64,000 nucleotides of DNA from Theropithecus gelada (lineage: Eukaryota; Chordata; Mammalia; Primates; Cercopithecidae). Location: positions 25,990,167 through 26,054,166 of the forward strand of contig NC_037670.1 in NCBI RefSeq assembly GCF_003255815.1, given 5' to 3'. A program made the position numbers and the translations under genes. How positions within the stretch are numbered: position 1 is the stretch's first letter; every line of letters starts with the position of its first letter. Under the pieces are notes generated by a model that had not been told where the DNA came from, searched no databases, and saw only the letters and a program-made list of their open reading frames with translations. This document shows, one piece after another, positions 22,390-33,992 of this stretch.

Positions 22390-22590
22390 AAGCCAGGCGC
22401 ATTTGCCTACTGCTTTCACACAGATTAGTTCACAAGAATCGTAAGTTGCATTATCCCCATTTTACAGATGAGAAGCCTGAGACTGAAGATGATAGTTTTG
22501 TCCAAGGTCTGATGCTACTAAGGACAGAAGCTGTTTCCCAGCCTAGGACTTTGACTCCTGTGCTATTAGCCACCACGTTGTGCAACCCTA
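22390..22590 (-). repeat. MIR SINE, antisense
   Basis: 'cattatccccattttacaga', 'tgagaagcctgagactgaag', 'gactttgactcctgtgctat' follow the antisense MIR. The 140-codon frame 22287-22709 crosses it and is not accepted as a gene. Confidence 0.75.
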
Positions 22591-23071
22591 ACCCTTGCCA
22601 TCTTCACACACAGATCGAATCCTCTTACCTTACACAAAAGTTGCATTATGTGGCTTCTAGATCACATGACGGAGGCCATCGTCCTATCCTTTACACAGCC
22701 CTCACGTGACCATAACATTTTACTCTTACAGCAGTAACAATAAATAATGTGCTCGTGGTTTGGGCTATTTATTATCACATTCATGAACTCTAGATCTTCA
22801 CACACATTGTAAATTGTTCCTACTCTTTGGACAGTGGTTTAGTTTTGTTTTGTTTGAAGACAGACAAATTCCCCGAAAAGCCAAAAGAATATCCTTGGTT
22901 AACATATTTGACCCATTAAAACTTAAATATAAGCCATTTCAGTTGAAATATTTTTTAGCAAATTAAGAAATACCTTTAATTTATGGCTGTAAGATGGAAA
23001 AGAACTAAATGCTTCCAAAAGGTTTTTTGGTGCCTAAGTCCCTGTCATTTTAAAATTTAAGGTCATTTTAA
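22591..23071. other. Unique sequence
   Basis: No gene or repeat recognised. Confidence 0.5.
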
Positions 23072-23365
23072 TTTTTTTTTTTTTTTGAGACAGTCTCACT
23101 CTGTTGCCTAGGCTGGAGTGCAGTGGCGCGATCTCGGCTCACTGCAAGCTCCACCTCCCGGGTTCACGCCATTCTCCTGCCTCAGCCTCCTGAGCAGCTG
23201 GGACTACAGGCGCCCGCCACCACGCCCGGTTAATTTTTTGTATTTTTAGTAGAGATGGGGTTTCACTGTGTTAGCCAGGATGGTCTCGATCTCCTGACCT
23301 CGTGATCCGCCCGTCTCGGCCTCCCAAAGTGCTGGGATTACAGGCATGAGCCACTGTGCCTGGGC
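23072..23365 (-). mobile_element. AluY-type, antisense, with target-site duplication
   Basis: It carries 'gcgcgatctcggctcactgc' and 'ccaggatggtctcgatctcc', typical of AluY. The repeat 'aggtcattttaattttt' flanks both ends (about 23060 and 23366). It lacks the AluYR variants seen at 9527. Confidence 0.93.
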
Positions 23366-23526
23366 AGGTCATTTTAATTTTTTAATTGAGGTATAATTTA
23401 TATATTGTAAAATATCCACCCCAAACAGTTTCATTTTTATATTGTTGTCCCACCCCTCTGTGAAAAAACAAAAATCCTCATGGAGTTTTCTTCCACTGAA
23501 GATTACAAATTTAATCTAAAATACTG
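23366..23526 (-). repeat. Short L1M-like fragment
   Basis: 'ttgaggtataatttatatat' resembles the antisense 3' end of an old L1. The stretch is short and the assignment uncertain. Confidence 0.4.
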
Positions 23527-23845
23527 TGGCCTGGTGTGGTGGCTCATGCCTGTAATCCCAGCACTTTGGGAGGCCAAGGCAGGTGGATCACCTGAGGTCA
23601 GGAGTTCGAAGTCAGCCTGGCCACCATGGTGAAACCCCGTCTCTACTAAAAATATAGAGATTAGCCAGCCGTGGTGGTGGGCGCCTATAATCCCAGCTAT
23701 TAGGGAGGCTGAGGCAGCAGAATCTCTTGAACCCGGGAGGCACAGGTTGAAGTGAGCCGAGATCACGCCATTGCACTCCAACCTGGATGACAAGAGTAAA
23801 AAACTCTTATCTCAAAAAAAAAAAAATTAATTAAAATAAAATAAA
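23527..23845 (+). mobile_element. Alu (AluS-type)
   Basis: It runs from 'ggcctggtgtggtggctcat' to the A tail with 'ttaattaaaataaaataaaa'. It faces away from the AluY at 23072, giving a head-to-head pair about 160 bp apart. Confidence 0.94.
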
Positions 23846-25462
23846 AGCAACATTGTAATTTAGTCTCATCATGTAGGAAGATTACTTTATAATCTTTATA
23901 ATGATGAGATATCACTACTTAGTTTTAAAATATGGGAGACATTTATTATTTTTGTGGCTCATGATTTCACTGTAAGAAGTCCAAAAATATTTGAAAGGAA
24001 ACCATTAATATAAAATTTCTTCAGACGAATCCTTTTTTAGATACCTGAATATTTTTCCATAGAGGGTATTTTTGGAGTCCCCATCAATAGTTATGAAGGC
24101 AGTACTTCAACACTAAAGGTAGACTGAATTATTATTTTAAAAAAAACTTTTAAAAAAAATATTCACCTACCTTTTCTAATGATAGGTTATTTTTATATTT
24201 GGGAATAGTAATTTTTTTAAAACCAAGTATAAATGTTAGGCAATATGCCTATTTCATGTAGTTCTATGATTGTGTAAAAATTAGCAATAAAGCTTCTACT
24301 AGGATAAGTAAACTCCCAAGACGTTACAAGCTTCTCAAAGAAATCCACACATGCTTTTTCTGTTTATGAGCTATTTAAGTAAGGTACATCCTTAACCTTT
24401 ATTGTGAGTAATGGAGCCTTAGTGAAGATTAGTTTGTTTATGTTTTGAAGTTTTTCTTGCTCCTTGGAAAGCACTTCCAAAATTGTGCTAACAAGTTTCA
24501 AGTAGGCCATTTATAAGCTACATAACACTTTTGTTATTACGTCATCTTGGCATCCCGCGAAATAAATGTTAACGTTAGAATTTGTCATTTAAGTGACAGC
24601 ATCATGTGGTTCTCTGGAGCATCGTGTGGCTCTCTGGATTTTGCTTGTGTTAATGTAGTTGGGTTGGAAAATGACCTTAGGGATCCATATTTGGGTTTGA
24701 AGGTTCTTCTTCTGTCTTAAGACATTTTGGAATTTTCAGAAACATGTGTGTAGGATATTGCCAGTGAGCTGGACCATCTTCTTAAGAATTTTTTGACTGT
24801 TTAGATGTCTTCTGTGATGTGCCAGTTAATTTCCTTTGCCCATATTTTGTGTGTTGGCTTTGAAGTTCTTCTGTCTCCTGGCGTACATCTGGTCCCCGCT
24901 CATGTCATCTGCTGCTATCTGCTCTTGCTCAGTCCTTTCTTCCCTGGGCTGCCACCTCTCCCCTCTCCCTCCTTTCAAGAATTACACTCCATCAGTGAGC
25001 AAAGCGTACTTACATTTATATCTAGAAAGAAAAGCAAGTTCTTGCAAAAATAGCGAGTGGTTACAATGTGTGTGAGAGATTTCAGAGTCAAGCGTCTTCC
25101 CAGGCTACCTCCTAGCGTGTGACTCCAAAGAAGATGGTCAGCAGCTTCAGATTCATTTCTGAAAGCGAGCCATTCACGTTGGACTGGATCCAGTATCCAC
25201 TAAAGCAACGCAGAGAAGTGTCTCATTTTTTCATGAAGTGGACATGCTAATGCTGTCCATTGACCTCTCGTATCTTTCAGCCGTGTGTATTTGCACAGCA
25301 ATTTCATATGTGAAGCAGTGCCTGTGTTTAATCCCATTTAATCTAATTATAGAGAACAAATGCTTAGATTGCTCTAAAGATGGGAGGTTGGTCCCTGTTA
25401 ACTGTTTAAGTGGTGCTCCTTTGCTGCTCCAAAAATGAGAATAATATATCTGTGTATCTGGA
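23846..25462. other. Unique sequence
   Basis: About 1.6 kb with no repeat recognised except a 20-bp doublet (24599-24638: gcatcatgtggttctctgga then gcatcgtgtggctctctgga). Frames at 24805-25053 and 25231-25491 lack domains. Confidence 0.5.
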
Positions 25463-25734
25463 ATGTATGTTTCTTGGTGCTGCTGTAACAAATTCCTGCA
25501 AACCGGCAGCTTAAAACAGCTGAAAATAATTCTGTCTCAGTTCTGGAGGCCACAAGTCTGAAATCAAGGTGTCGGCAGGGCCACACTTCCTCTGGAAGCT
25601 CCACGGGAGGCCCTGTTCCTTGCCCCATCTAGCTTCTTGTGGCTTCAGGTGTTCCTTGGCTTCTGGCTGCGTCACTGCAGTCTCTGCCTCCATCTTCATG
25701 TGACCCCCTCTGTGTGTGTCTCTTCTCCTTTTCT

Positions 25735-25765
<31 letters not shown>

Positions 25766-26128
25766 TTTTTTTGAGACAGAGTCTTGCTCTGTCGCACATG
25801 CTGGAGTGCAGTGGCGTGATCTTGCCTCACTGCATGCTTAGCCTCCTGGGTTTATGCCGTTCTCCTGCCTCAGCCTCCTGAGTAGCTGAGACTACAGGCA
25901 CCTTCCACCACTCCCGGCTAATTTTTGTATGTTTAGTAGAGACAGGGTTTCCAGGATGGTCTCTATCTCCTGACCTCATGATCTGCCTGCCTCAGCCTCC
26001 CAAAGTGCTGGGATTGCAGGCATGAACCACCACACGTGGCTAAGATTGTAACTTAGTTCTATTCTATCTGCAAAGACCCTTTTTCCAAGTAAGTAAACAT
26101 TTACAGAGTGTGGGTACTAGGACTTGGC
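25463..26128 (+). repeat. Old interspersed repeat (copy 1), split by an Alu; family not named
   Basis: 'gctgctgtaacaaattcctg', 'tctcagttctggaggccaca' and 'atcaaggtgtcggcagggcc' lie left of the Alu. 'ctgcaaagaccctttttcca' and 'gggtactaggacttgg' lie right of it. The second copy at 33577-33992 has the same order of landmarks uninterrupted. Confidence 0.75.
25746..26040 (-). mobile_element. Alu, antisense, inserted in the old repeat
   Basis: A T-run of about 25 opens it, then 'gagacagagtcttgctctgt'. It ends 'accaccacacgtggc'. A short internal deletion removes part of 'caccgtgttagc' near 25948. Confidence 0.93.
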
Positions 26129-26161
26129 TGTGGGTGTGTGTGTGTATGTGTGCGTGTGTGA
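26129..26161. repeat. (TG)n microsatellite, interrupted
   Basis: TG repeats with A/C interruptions (tgtgtatgtgtgcgtgtgtg). Confidence 0.9.
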
Positions 26162-27254
26162 TCATTCAACCCACTGCAGAAAGAAAGAAAACTCCCATTC
26201 CGACCAGCTACCTGGTGGCAGGAACGGCAGAAGGGCAAGAGGGCAAGGGAATGTAAGTAACTGGTTTCCTGGGAGGGTGGAGGCTGCATCCCAGCGCTGG
26301 GCTCGGAGTCAGCTCGGAATGTCTTCCTCTGCTGCTTCGAAATCCAGTTGCTGCCTAGGTTACACTAGTCAACCAAAAATGGGATGAAATGACCTAAAAA
26401 ATAGTTTCTAAATATTCTCTGGCTTTAAAATTGTCTTAGGTTTCCATTTTACTTAAGAAAGAGGAAAGAAAAACTTGGGAAACTATCAAGTGTGTAAATG
26501 GTCATTACCTAAGGATTATTCAGATATTGGCTACAGGAAACATGTTTATTTTGTTTTCAATGTGTTTTTTGTTGCCACATCTTCCCCTCACCCCCATAAG
26601 AACTTGGTTAGCTGCAGAATGCATCAGGGTATCAACAGGGGCCAGACTGGACCGAGCCCACCCAGGCAAAAGTGGCTTTCATTACTTGGCTTGATACAGT
26701 GTTCATGATTGCAGCCAACTTGCAAATTTCCCTAAAAATTGTCACTCATTTCTTCACGTTTGACTGCTGTGCATCTTATTAATGCATGTTCTTCTTTGGG
26801 CCAACCTTACTGAGAAAATAATCTTTTTTTTAAAGTATCATTTTATTTCTGCTGCTAATTTTGTGAGTTTGATATTAAAGAGTTATGATAATAGCACCCA
26901 CTAGATAAGTTAACATCAATTCCCTCTTGATTAATAGTATTTTCACAAGGATTTATAATTCAGACCCTTTTATTCTGTTTGGACTTTTTCCTACTTGCCT
27001 TGGACATAGCCAAAATGAAGTTTTTTGTGTGCTGTATTTTCAAATGTCTAAAGTTGAAAGATGATATGTAGTTGGGGATTTCAAGTTGCCTATTAGTAGA
27101 AGTTTCTATTTAAAAGGATCCCCATATTATAAAAGCTTTACAGTATAGCATATAGTTTGTATAATGCTTCAGGTTTTCACAAAACTTTTATAAATAGCTT
27201 TCTGAACAATAAGCAGGTCAGGTCCCAATGCCAAGAACGTCAAATGCCATGCAG
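26162..27254. other. Unique sequence
   Basis: No gene or repeat recognised. Confidence 0.5.
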
Positions 27255-27534
27255 TTTTTTGTTTGTTTGTTTTGTCACTAAGCTGGAGTGCAGTGGCACA
27301 ATCTCGGCTCACTGCAACCTCCGCCTCCCAGGTTCATGCGATTCTTCTGCCTCAGCCTCCAGAGTAGCTGGGATTACAGGCACATGCCACCACATCTGGC
27401 TAATTTTTGTATTTTTGTAGACATGGGGTTTCACCATGTTGGCCAGGCTGGTCTTGAACTCCTGACCTCAGGTGATCCACCTGCCTCAGCCTCCCAAAGT
27501 GCTGGATTACAGGCGTGAGCCACCGTGCCTAGCC
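27255..27534 (-). mobile_element. Alu (AluS-type), antisense
   Basis: The tail is (gtttt)n-like and the body begins at 'gtcactaagctggagtgcag', so it misses part of the first monomer after the tail. 'ccatgcagttttt' repeats at both ends (about 27247 and 27537). Confidence 0.93.
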
Positions 27535-29103
27535 ACCATGCAGTTTTTATGTTTATCATTATTCAACAGGCAATTGTGGTTCAGTTCTGATTACATGAGA
27601 AAGAAGCTTAGATCATGCCTTAACACTTACCACCTTAAAAAAAATTACATCAGGATTTTCACTGTCCTGGTAAGCAAATAATCATCCTATTGCAGCCCCA
27701 GGGTAAGTGTAGCTCTTGCTCTTGTCTTGCAATGGGAGAGGTGACTGTGGAGGGACATCGACCCTTCCCAGTATGGAGCTGTGTAAGTGGGGCCATGTTC
27801 CAGAATAGTTTTGCCACAGTGACTAGGAGATTCCTTCGGGGGACTTTTGTGGAGACTCTGCCACTAATATAAGCAAACCGTAATAAGAATGAAGATTCAG
27901 ACGTGGCACTGGGGATAGGAGTGGGGAGAGACCATGAGCAGATTTGCATGACATTCTTGGGTAAGGTGATGTATTAGTTGTGGGCAGGGTGGTGGTGGGG
28001 TGTAGAGGGCCACTCTAAACCAGGGGACTCCTGGTTTGATTTGAAAAATGGGAATCAGGTCTTTGTATTAAGAACACACACAAGGGCCCACGGAAAGAGA
28101 GCACCACCTCTGACATGCCCGAAGGAATGTTCTCATGTCTAAAATTGTCTAGGTCCTCCTCATTGCTCATGAAACATGACATCTTCACAGCAGCTAATTA
28201 GACCACTCCATGGCATGCCTGCTGGGGACAGCTGATCCAGGGTGTGTGGCAACATCTTACTCCTGTGACAGCTGATTCTGCCCTGGATTGGGAGAGGTGC
28301 CCAGGGCCATAAACTCGGGAGAGCAGGGAGCCTGGGTGTGGCCTGCCTGGGCCGGTGAGAGCGGAGCTCCTCTGCAGGGTCTCGCAGTGAGTAGGGTACT
28401 ACCCTGCGGTCCAGAGCTGCTGTCTGAACTATATTTGGATTTACGGGCTAGGGAGGGACAGAGTGATAAAATTATTGCTTCCAACTGCGATCTAGAGAAA
28501 TTATGACTTCATATTCCAGCTTTGACATATGCTCTGGATTTAATCTTACTGCTAATAAAATACATTTTAATTGTCATTTGGCTTTAATCAAGTTTTTGAC
28601 CCAACAGGTGATAGTTATGATTATTGCTTTTGCCGCCTGATTTCTGTGGGGTTTGTATAGGCATTTTCAGTACTGGAAAGATCCTTGGCTCCGTAAAACT
28701 CTTGACATAATGTGAAATTAAAATCTTTGTGACTGTATTTAGGAAAGACAAAACCATCAGTGACTTTACTGATCCTCTGAATCAGACGTCTTGGAATCCC
28801 CCATTTACTTTAAATCTTGGAAGCAGTTGCCTGCTCTGCTGGAAATGGCTCTTCCCACAGCCTGTGGCTTTTGTCCGGCCAGGACATTGGGAAATGGGTG
28901 AGATCAGGCTGAAGACCCTCACCTGGGAATCTAGGAGGATAGGAGTGTTCTCGAGAAGGCTTCTAAGAGGTGTCAGAGTGCTTAGCCTGACTCCTGACAC
29001 CACACACTGCTGGTCATTGCTTCTCCAAAGAAGTTGTTCTTGTCTTTCAGCCTAAAAATGTATTTTTGAACTCGGAATAGGATGTCTTAGATGTGTCTGC
29101 TTG
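27535..29103. other. Unique sequence
   Basis: About 1.6 kb. Frames at 27659-27949 and 28729-29055 have no recognisable domain. I see no exon with convincing splice sites. Confidence 0.5.
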
Positions 29104-29410
29104 GGGCCAGGCGCGGTGGCTTACGCCTGAAATCCCAGCACTTTGGGAGGCCAAGGCGGGCAGATAACAAGGTCCAAGAGATCGAGACCATCCTGGCCAA
29201 CATGGTGAAACCTCATCTCTACTAAAAATACAAAAATTAGCTGGGCGTGCTGGCACATGCCTATAGTTCAAGCTACACAGGAGGCTGAGGCAGGAGAATC
29301 GCTTGAACCTGGGAGGCAGAGGTTGCAGTGAGCCAAGATGGTGCCACTGCACTCCAGCCTGGTGACAGAGCGAGACTCCGTCTCAAACAAACAAACAAAC
29401 AAAAAAACAA
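29104..29410 (+). mobile_element. Alu
   Basis: It runs from 'ggggccaggcgcggtggctt' to 'gcgagactccgtctcaaaca' and a (caaa)n tail. 'gtgtctgct' lies on both sides (29092-29100 and about 29412), a likely target-site duplication. Confidence 0.95.
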
Positions 29411-29782
29411 AGTGTCTGCTGGAAGAGTCTCTTCATACATAGCCTCAATCTGCGACCACTGAAAGCAGCCAGATGCTGTCAGGCTTGGCCACCCCCGGGC
29501 TCAGTCACTCTTGGCCTCCCTGGCGCTTGGTCACTCACCCACCTGGCTACTTTTGTGCTTGGTCCATCTTGGTTACATTTGGACATGCTCGTGCTGGTGC
29601 TCAGTGACATTCCCTTTTCTCCCCTCATGCATACTCCCACAGACTCCCACACTCTCACAAGGAGAAAAGAAGGAAGTTCATTTCCACATTTGGAATCTGG
29701 AACCTCATAACCTCAGTGTATAGAACTTAGGTGAGTGTAGTGACTCCCGGTATGCGTGAAGAGCTGCAGTGTGTCAGGGGAT
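29411..29782. other. Unique sequence
   Basis: No repeat assigned. Imprecise repetition of 'cttggtc/cactc' phrases occurs at 29500-29575. No gene is supported. Confidence 0.45.
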
Positions 29783-30030
29783 GAATACAGCTGTCCTTCA
29801 GCGTCTGTGGGGGATTGGTTCCAGGACCCTCACATACACCAAAGTCCGTGTATACTCAAGTATGGCAGTGAGCCCTGTGGAACCCTCGCCTAGGAGCCCT
29901 CTGTACCTTGCAGGTTTCGCGTCCTGCCAGTACTATATATTCAGTCTGCGTTTGGTTGAAAAAGAACCCACGTATAAGTGGACCCATGCAGTTCTACCCT
30001 GTGTCATTCACGGGTCCACTGTACTAAATT
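29783..30030. repeat. Tigger-like (TcMar) DNA transposon fossil
   Basis: 'gtgggggattggttccagga' then 'ccaaagtccgtgtatactca' at the left, and 'acgtataagtggacccatgc' then 'cattcacgggtccactgtac' at the right, resemble the terminal regions of Tigger-family elements. The centre is deleted relative to a full element. Orientation and subfamily are not assigned. Confidence 0.6.
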
Positions 30031-30368
30031 CTAGCAAATCCTCTTCAATCTGGGCAGTTATGTAAAAGAGAGTCATCCCTTCCCAAAACTCACGTCCGTA
30101 GCTCGTGAGCTAATTTTGATCGCAGGAAATATTTTCAAACTGGAGTTGTTCCAGTGGTCATTTTGGTTGGGAATCTTTGGCTCCTATACCACTTGCTTAT
30201 GTTTGAACTTCTTCCTTTACTTTATCTGATTTATCCCTCCCTGGTTTGACTGATGCCTTATCCTCTTCTGTTTATTTGAGGTATTTCCACATCTTATTCT
30301 GCCTTTACTGAATATTAAAATCTCCATATAGAATCAGTGTCCAAATCAAATATATATATATATGAAAA
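30031..30368. other. Unique sequence with short (TA)n
   Basis: No gene or repeat apart from a (TA)n stretch at 30349-30362. Confidence 0.5.
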
Positions 30369-30573
30369 TTTTTTTTTGAGACAGTCTCCAACTCTCTCAG
30401 GCTGGAGTGCAGTGTCACGATCTCAGCTCACTGCAACCTCCACCTCCCAGGTTCAAGCAGTTCTCCTGCTTCAGCCTCCCAAGTAGCTGGGATTACAGGT
30501 GCATGCCACTACATCCACCCACCTCGGCCTCCCAAAGTGCTGGGATTACAGGTGTGAGCCATTGTGCCTGGCC
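30369..30573 (-). mobile_element. Alu, antisense, with an internal deletion
   Basis: It is normal from 'ttttttgagacagtctccaa' to 'ggtgcatgccactacat', then jumps to 'ccacccacctcggcctcc', losing roughly 85 bp of the left-monomer half. It ends 'attgtgcctggcc' and is joined directly to an opposite Alu. Confidence 0.92.
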
Positions 30574-30851
30574 AATCCTAGCACTTTGGGAAACCTAGGT
30601 AGGAGGATCGCTTGAGCTCAGGAGTTCAAGAACCAACCTGGGCAACAAAGTGAGACCTCATCTCCACTAAAATTAAAAAAAATAATAATAATTTAGCCAG
30701 GCATGGTGGCATGTGCCTGTAGTCCCAGCACTTTGGGAAGCTGAGCTGGGAGGATCACTTGAGCCTGGGAATTCAAGGCTGCCGTGGACTATGATTGTGC
30801 CATTGTACCCCAACCTGGGTGACAGAGTGAGACCTTGCCTTTTAAAAAAAA
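30574..30851 (+). mobile_element. Alu (AluJ-type), head truncated
   Basis: It starts at 'aatcctagcactttgggaaa', lacking the first 20-25 bp of Alu, and ends at 'gagtgagaccttgcctttta' plus an A-run. Old substitutions give it AluJ character. It is the right arm of a zero-spacer head-to-head pair. Confidence 0.92.
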
Positions 30852-31179
30852 GGTCGTCTATTTTTGGTTGCTCTGTGGCCTCTGTCTCATGGTATTCCCT
30901 TCCTTTGCCCTTCTAGAAGCTGGAAAATAAGGAACAAGCTCTTCACTCTCCTTAGTCATCTAAGCAGTGGAACCAAAAGTGTGGTGATAGAGAAGGCAGC
31001 TGTGCATCTTAGGCGCCTTACAACCCTTTGAAGGTTCAGGCTGCGACGAGGGCTGCCTTTGGAGGGAACATCCTTTTTTGTACCTACCTTCAAGGACACA
31101 TTTGACCAACTCTTGAATTAGCATAATATTGCTGAATGAGAGAAAGTAATTCCAAGATCATGTTTTAAAGAAAACAGTG
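30852..31179. other. Unique sequence
   Basis: No gene or repeat recognised. Confidence 0.5.
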
Positions 31180-31385
31180 AACAAAGAGTTAGGGAACGGC
31201 CTCCCATGTTAGAGCTGAGGCTTTGCCTCGGACTAGCTGCGTGACTTTGGGCAAGTCACAACCTCTCTGTGCCTCATTTTCCCTATTTGTAAAGCGAAGA
31301 TACTGTGAGTGTCATTGTTGTGAGTATTAAATGAGCAATGGCTGTAAAGTGAACAGAACTGTGTCTGGCGTGTGCTAATCTAGCC
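31180..31385 (+). repeat. MIR SINE
   Basis: 'gactagctgcgtgactttgg', 'gcaagtcacaacctctctgt', 'gcctcattttccctatttgt' and 'gtgagtattaaatgagcaat' follow MIR in order. Confidence 0.88.
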
Positions 31386-32200
31386 TAGAGTGTGAGTGAG
31401 GTCGGGAAGCTGGAACCCTCTTGTACTTTACTGTTTCATTTCTCACCAGCTCCGTTCCAACCCTTAACTGAGTCTCATGTTAAAGAGAAAAGCTTCAGAG
31501 TTGTGTGATCTATATTAGAATCTTCATTGGGATTCTCTGTGCTGTATAATTTTGCCTGGTGAGATTCTGGCCATGTGCATAGTCAGGGGAATCTTTTTGT
31601 CTTCCTTTCCTTTCCATCCTCTTCCTCCTCATCAGCCATCTCTTCCACCTTTTTGCCCTTTCGTTAGGTTTTAACTTGGAGCACATACAGCCAGAGGACA
31701 CTCGCCTAGTAATAGGACAGAGGAGAGGCGCCGAGGCATATCTAGCCGCAACCCACCCGGCTGGCCTGAAGGGACCAGGCCTTCAGTATCTAATTGAACC
31801 TGAATGCCAATTTATGTGCAAGAACACATCCTTCAGGGAACTGAAAGGAGTTTTTTTCCCCTTCCACCGTGGTGATGGAAAGGCTGAAAATCTGAGCTGT
31901 AAAAGCTTAGCTGTGCCCTGTGTCCTGGGCTGCTTGTCTTGTGTCTAATCAATGATCTCGATGCTATTAGCTCAGGGCAGGTCATTAGGGAGCATTTCTA
32001 GTGAAATTGCTGAGAGCCAGTGATTTAGAACCAGTTCTGGAACTGAAGATGTAAGAAACTGTATTTAAAAAAATGTTTTAAATATATTCCCTTCTACTCG
32101 TAAAGGAGACCTACCCCTAAACCACTCCATACCTAAATAGAATATTTTTATGTTTCCAGATGACATAGCTGCTGTGATACAATAACTTTATTTTGATCAA
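31386..32200. other. Unique sequence
   Basis: Frames 31510-31701 (minus) and 31676-31948 (plus) have no recognisable domain. Confidence 0.5.
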
Positions 32201-32502
32201 TTTATTTTTTTAGAGTTGGAGTCTTGCTCTGTTGCCCAAGCTGAAGTGCAGTGACATGATCTTGGCTCACCGCAACCTCCACCTCCCAGGTTCAAGTGAT
32301 TCTCCTACTTCAGCCTCCTGAGTAGCTGGGACTCCAGGTGCATGCCACCACACCCGGCTAATGGCTAATGTTTTTTGTATTTTTAGTAGAGACGGGGTTT
32401 CACCATGTTGGCCAGGCTGGTCTCGAACTCCTGACCTCTAGTGATCCGGCCACCTCGGCCTCCCAGAGTGCTGAGATTACAGATGTGAGCCACGGTGCTG
32501 GC
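32201..32502 (-). mobile_element. Alu (AluS-type), antisense, with target-site duplication
   Basis: The body runs from 'tagagttggagtcttgctct' to 'gagccacggtgctggcg'. 'caataacttta' is present on both sides (about 32180 and 32503). A small internal duplication 'taatggctaatg' occurs near 32359. Confidence 0.94.
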
Positions 32503-33051
32503 GCAATAACTTTACTTCTATATTCTGAGACTTGTAACTGATTTCCTTCCCTTTGGCTACCCTCAAAGATTTCCATTTCTTCCCACTTCCTTAAACATTT
32601 TCAAGAGAGCTTTAAAGAAGTGTTTCGTATAACTTGTCTTTATTTAGCCATATGAGAGAGTTAATTGTAGGTAGGAGAACCCTACATCTCTTAATTGATT
32701 TAATATCAGGAAACAACGTTAAAAAAATAGATCGGAGCTTCTACTTGAATAAGGTCATGGGATCACATGTTGAGTTTATCTTCTCCCCTTCTTGAAACCC
32801 TCCAAAAAGATTATACAAAACTAATAGTTAAACATCTACAACATTAAAGGAAGTAAAGGCAGTTATTAGCAGATAAGATTTAAACGAATTTGGGGAGATG
32901 AAAAGCAGATGGGAGGATGACAACGATGAAGCCGCCTTAGGGTGATTCCTACCTTTAAAGAAATGGAATGGCTTTCTGGCGATAACTAGGGCAGATACCT
33001 CAGAGTAAAAGCCTCCTCATCCTGGATGTAGAGATCCCCTGTGTCTACCTT
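32503..33051. other. Unique sequence
   Basis: No gene or repeat assigned. Confidence 0.5.
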
Positions 33052-33355
33052 CTTTTTTTTTTTTGAGAAAGGGTCTCACTGTGTTGCGCAGGCTGGAGTA
33101 CAGTGGCATCATCATGGCTCACTGCAGCCTCAACTTCCATGGGCTCAGGTCATCCTTCTACTTCAGCCTCCAGAGTTGTTGAGACTACAGATGTGTGCCA
33201 GCGTGCCCTGCAAATTTTTAAAATTTTTTTTAGAGACAGGGTTTCAGATTTCATCATGTTGCCCAGGCTGGTCTCGAACTCCTGGGCTCAAGCGATCCAC
33301 CCACCTTCGTCTCCCAAAATGCTGGGATTACAGGCATGAGCCACCATACACGGCC
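33052..33355 (-). mobile_element. Alu (AluJ-type), antisense
   Basis: It runs from 'gagaaagggtctcactgtgt' to 'ccaccatacacggcc', with many substitutions. 'cctgtgtctac' before and 'cccgtgtccac' after suggest an aged target-site duplication. Confidence 0.93.
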
Positions 33356-33576
33356 CCGTGTCCACTTTTACTAAAGTGAAACCTGTCTGTTGACAAGCCC
33401 TGTGTGTTACACAGAGCTCCCTGTTGCTAAATCTGTAGCTACAGCTATGGAGAAAGATATATTCTGACAAGAAACATGAGATCTCTGAATCTAAGAACAA
33501 ACCACGCATTCCTCGCAGAGCTTTTTAGTGCTCCTGTTACCACAGGACTGGATGGGAAGAGGCTGATGTTACTCTG
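33356..33576. other. Unique sequence
   Basis: Nothing recognised. Confidence 0.5.
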
Positions 33577-33992
33577 TGTATTGGCTTGCTAGGGCTGCTG
33601 GGACAAAATACCACAGCCTGGGGTGGCTTCAACAGCAGACATTCATTTCTCCCAGTTCTGAAGGCCAGAAGTCCAGGATAAGGTGTGAGCAGGGCTGGCT
33701 CCTTCTGAGGCCTTGAGGGAGGCTCTGTTCCGGACCCCTCTCTCTGGCTTGTAGAGGCTGTCGTCTCCCTGTGTGTTCACGTCACCTCCCCTCTCTGTGT
33801 GTCTGTGTTCAAATGTCCTCTTCTTACAAGGACACGAGTCATACTGGATTAGGACCCACCCGAATGACCTCGTTTTGACTTAATTGCCTCTGGAAAGACC
33901 CTGTCTCTAAATACATTTCCCTTTTGAGGTGCTGAGGGTGAGGACTTCAACATCTGAATTTTTAGGGGGACACAGTTCAGCCTCTAACCCCA
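33577..33992 (+). repeat. Old interspersed repeat (copy 2), family not named
   Basis: 'ggctgctgggacaaaatacc', 'tctcccagttctgaaggcca', 'taggacccacccgaatgacc', 'ggaaagaccctgtctctaaa' and 'gggggacacagttcagcctc' mark a common mammalian repeat, about 415 bp and apparently complete. It has the same landmarks as the Alu-split copy at 25463-26128. I know the sequence as repetitive but cannot fix its name. Confidence 0.8.

Noticed and set aside
22287..22709. 140-codon frame as a gene
   Set aside because: Its middle is an antisense MIR, so the frame is accidental.
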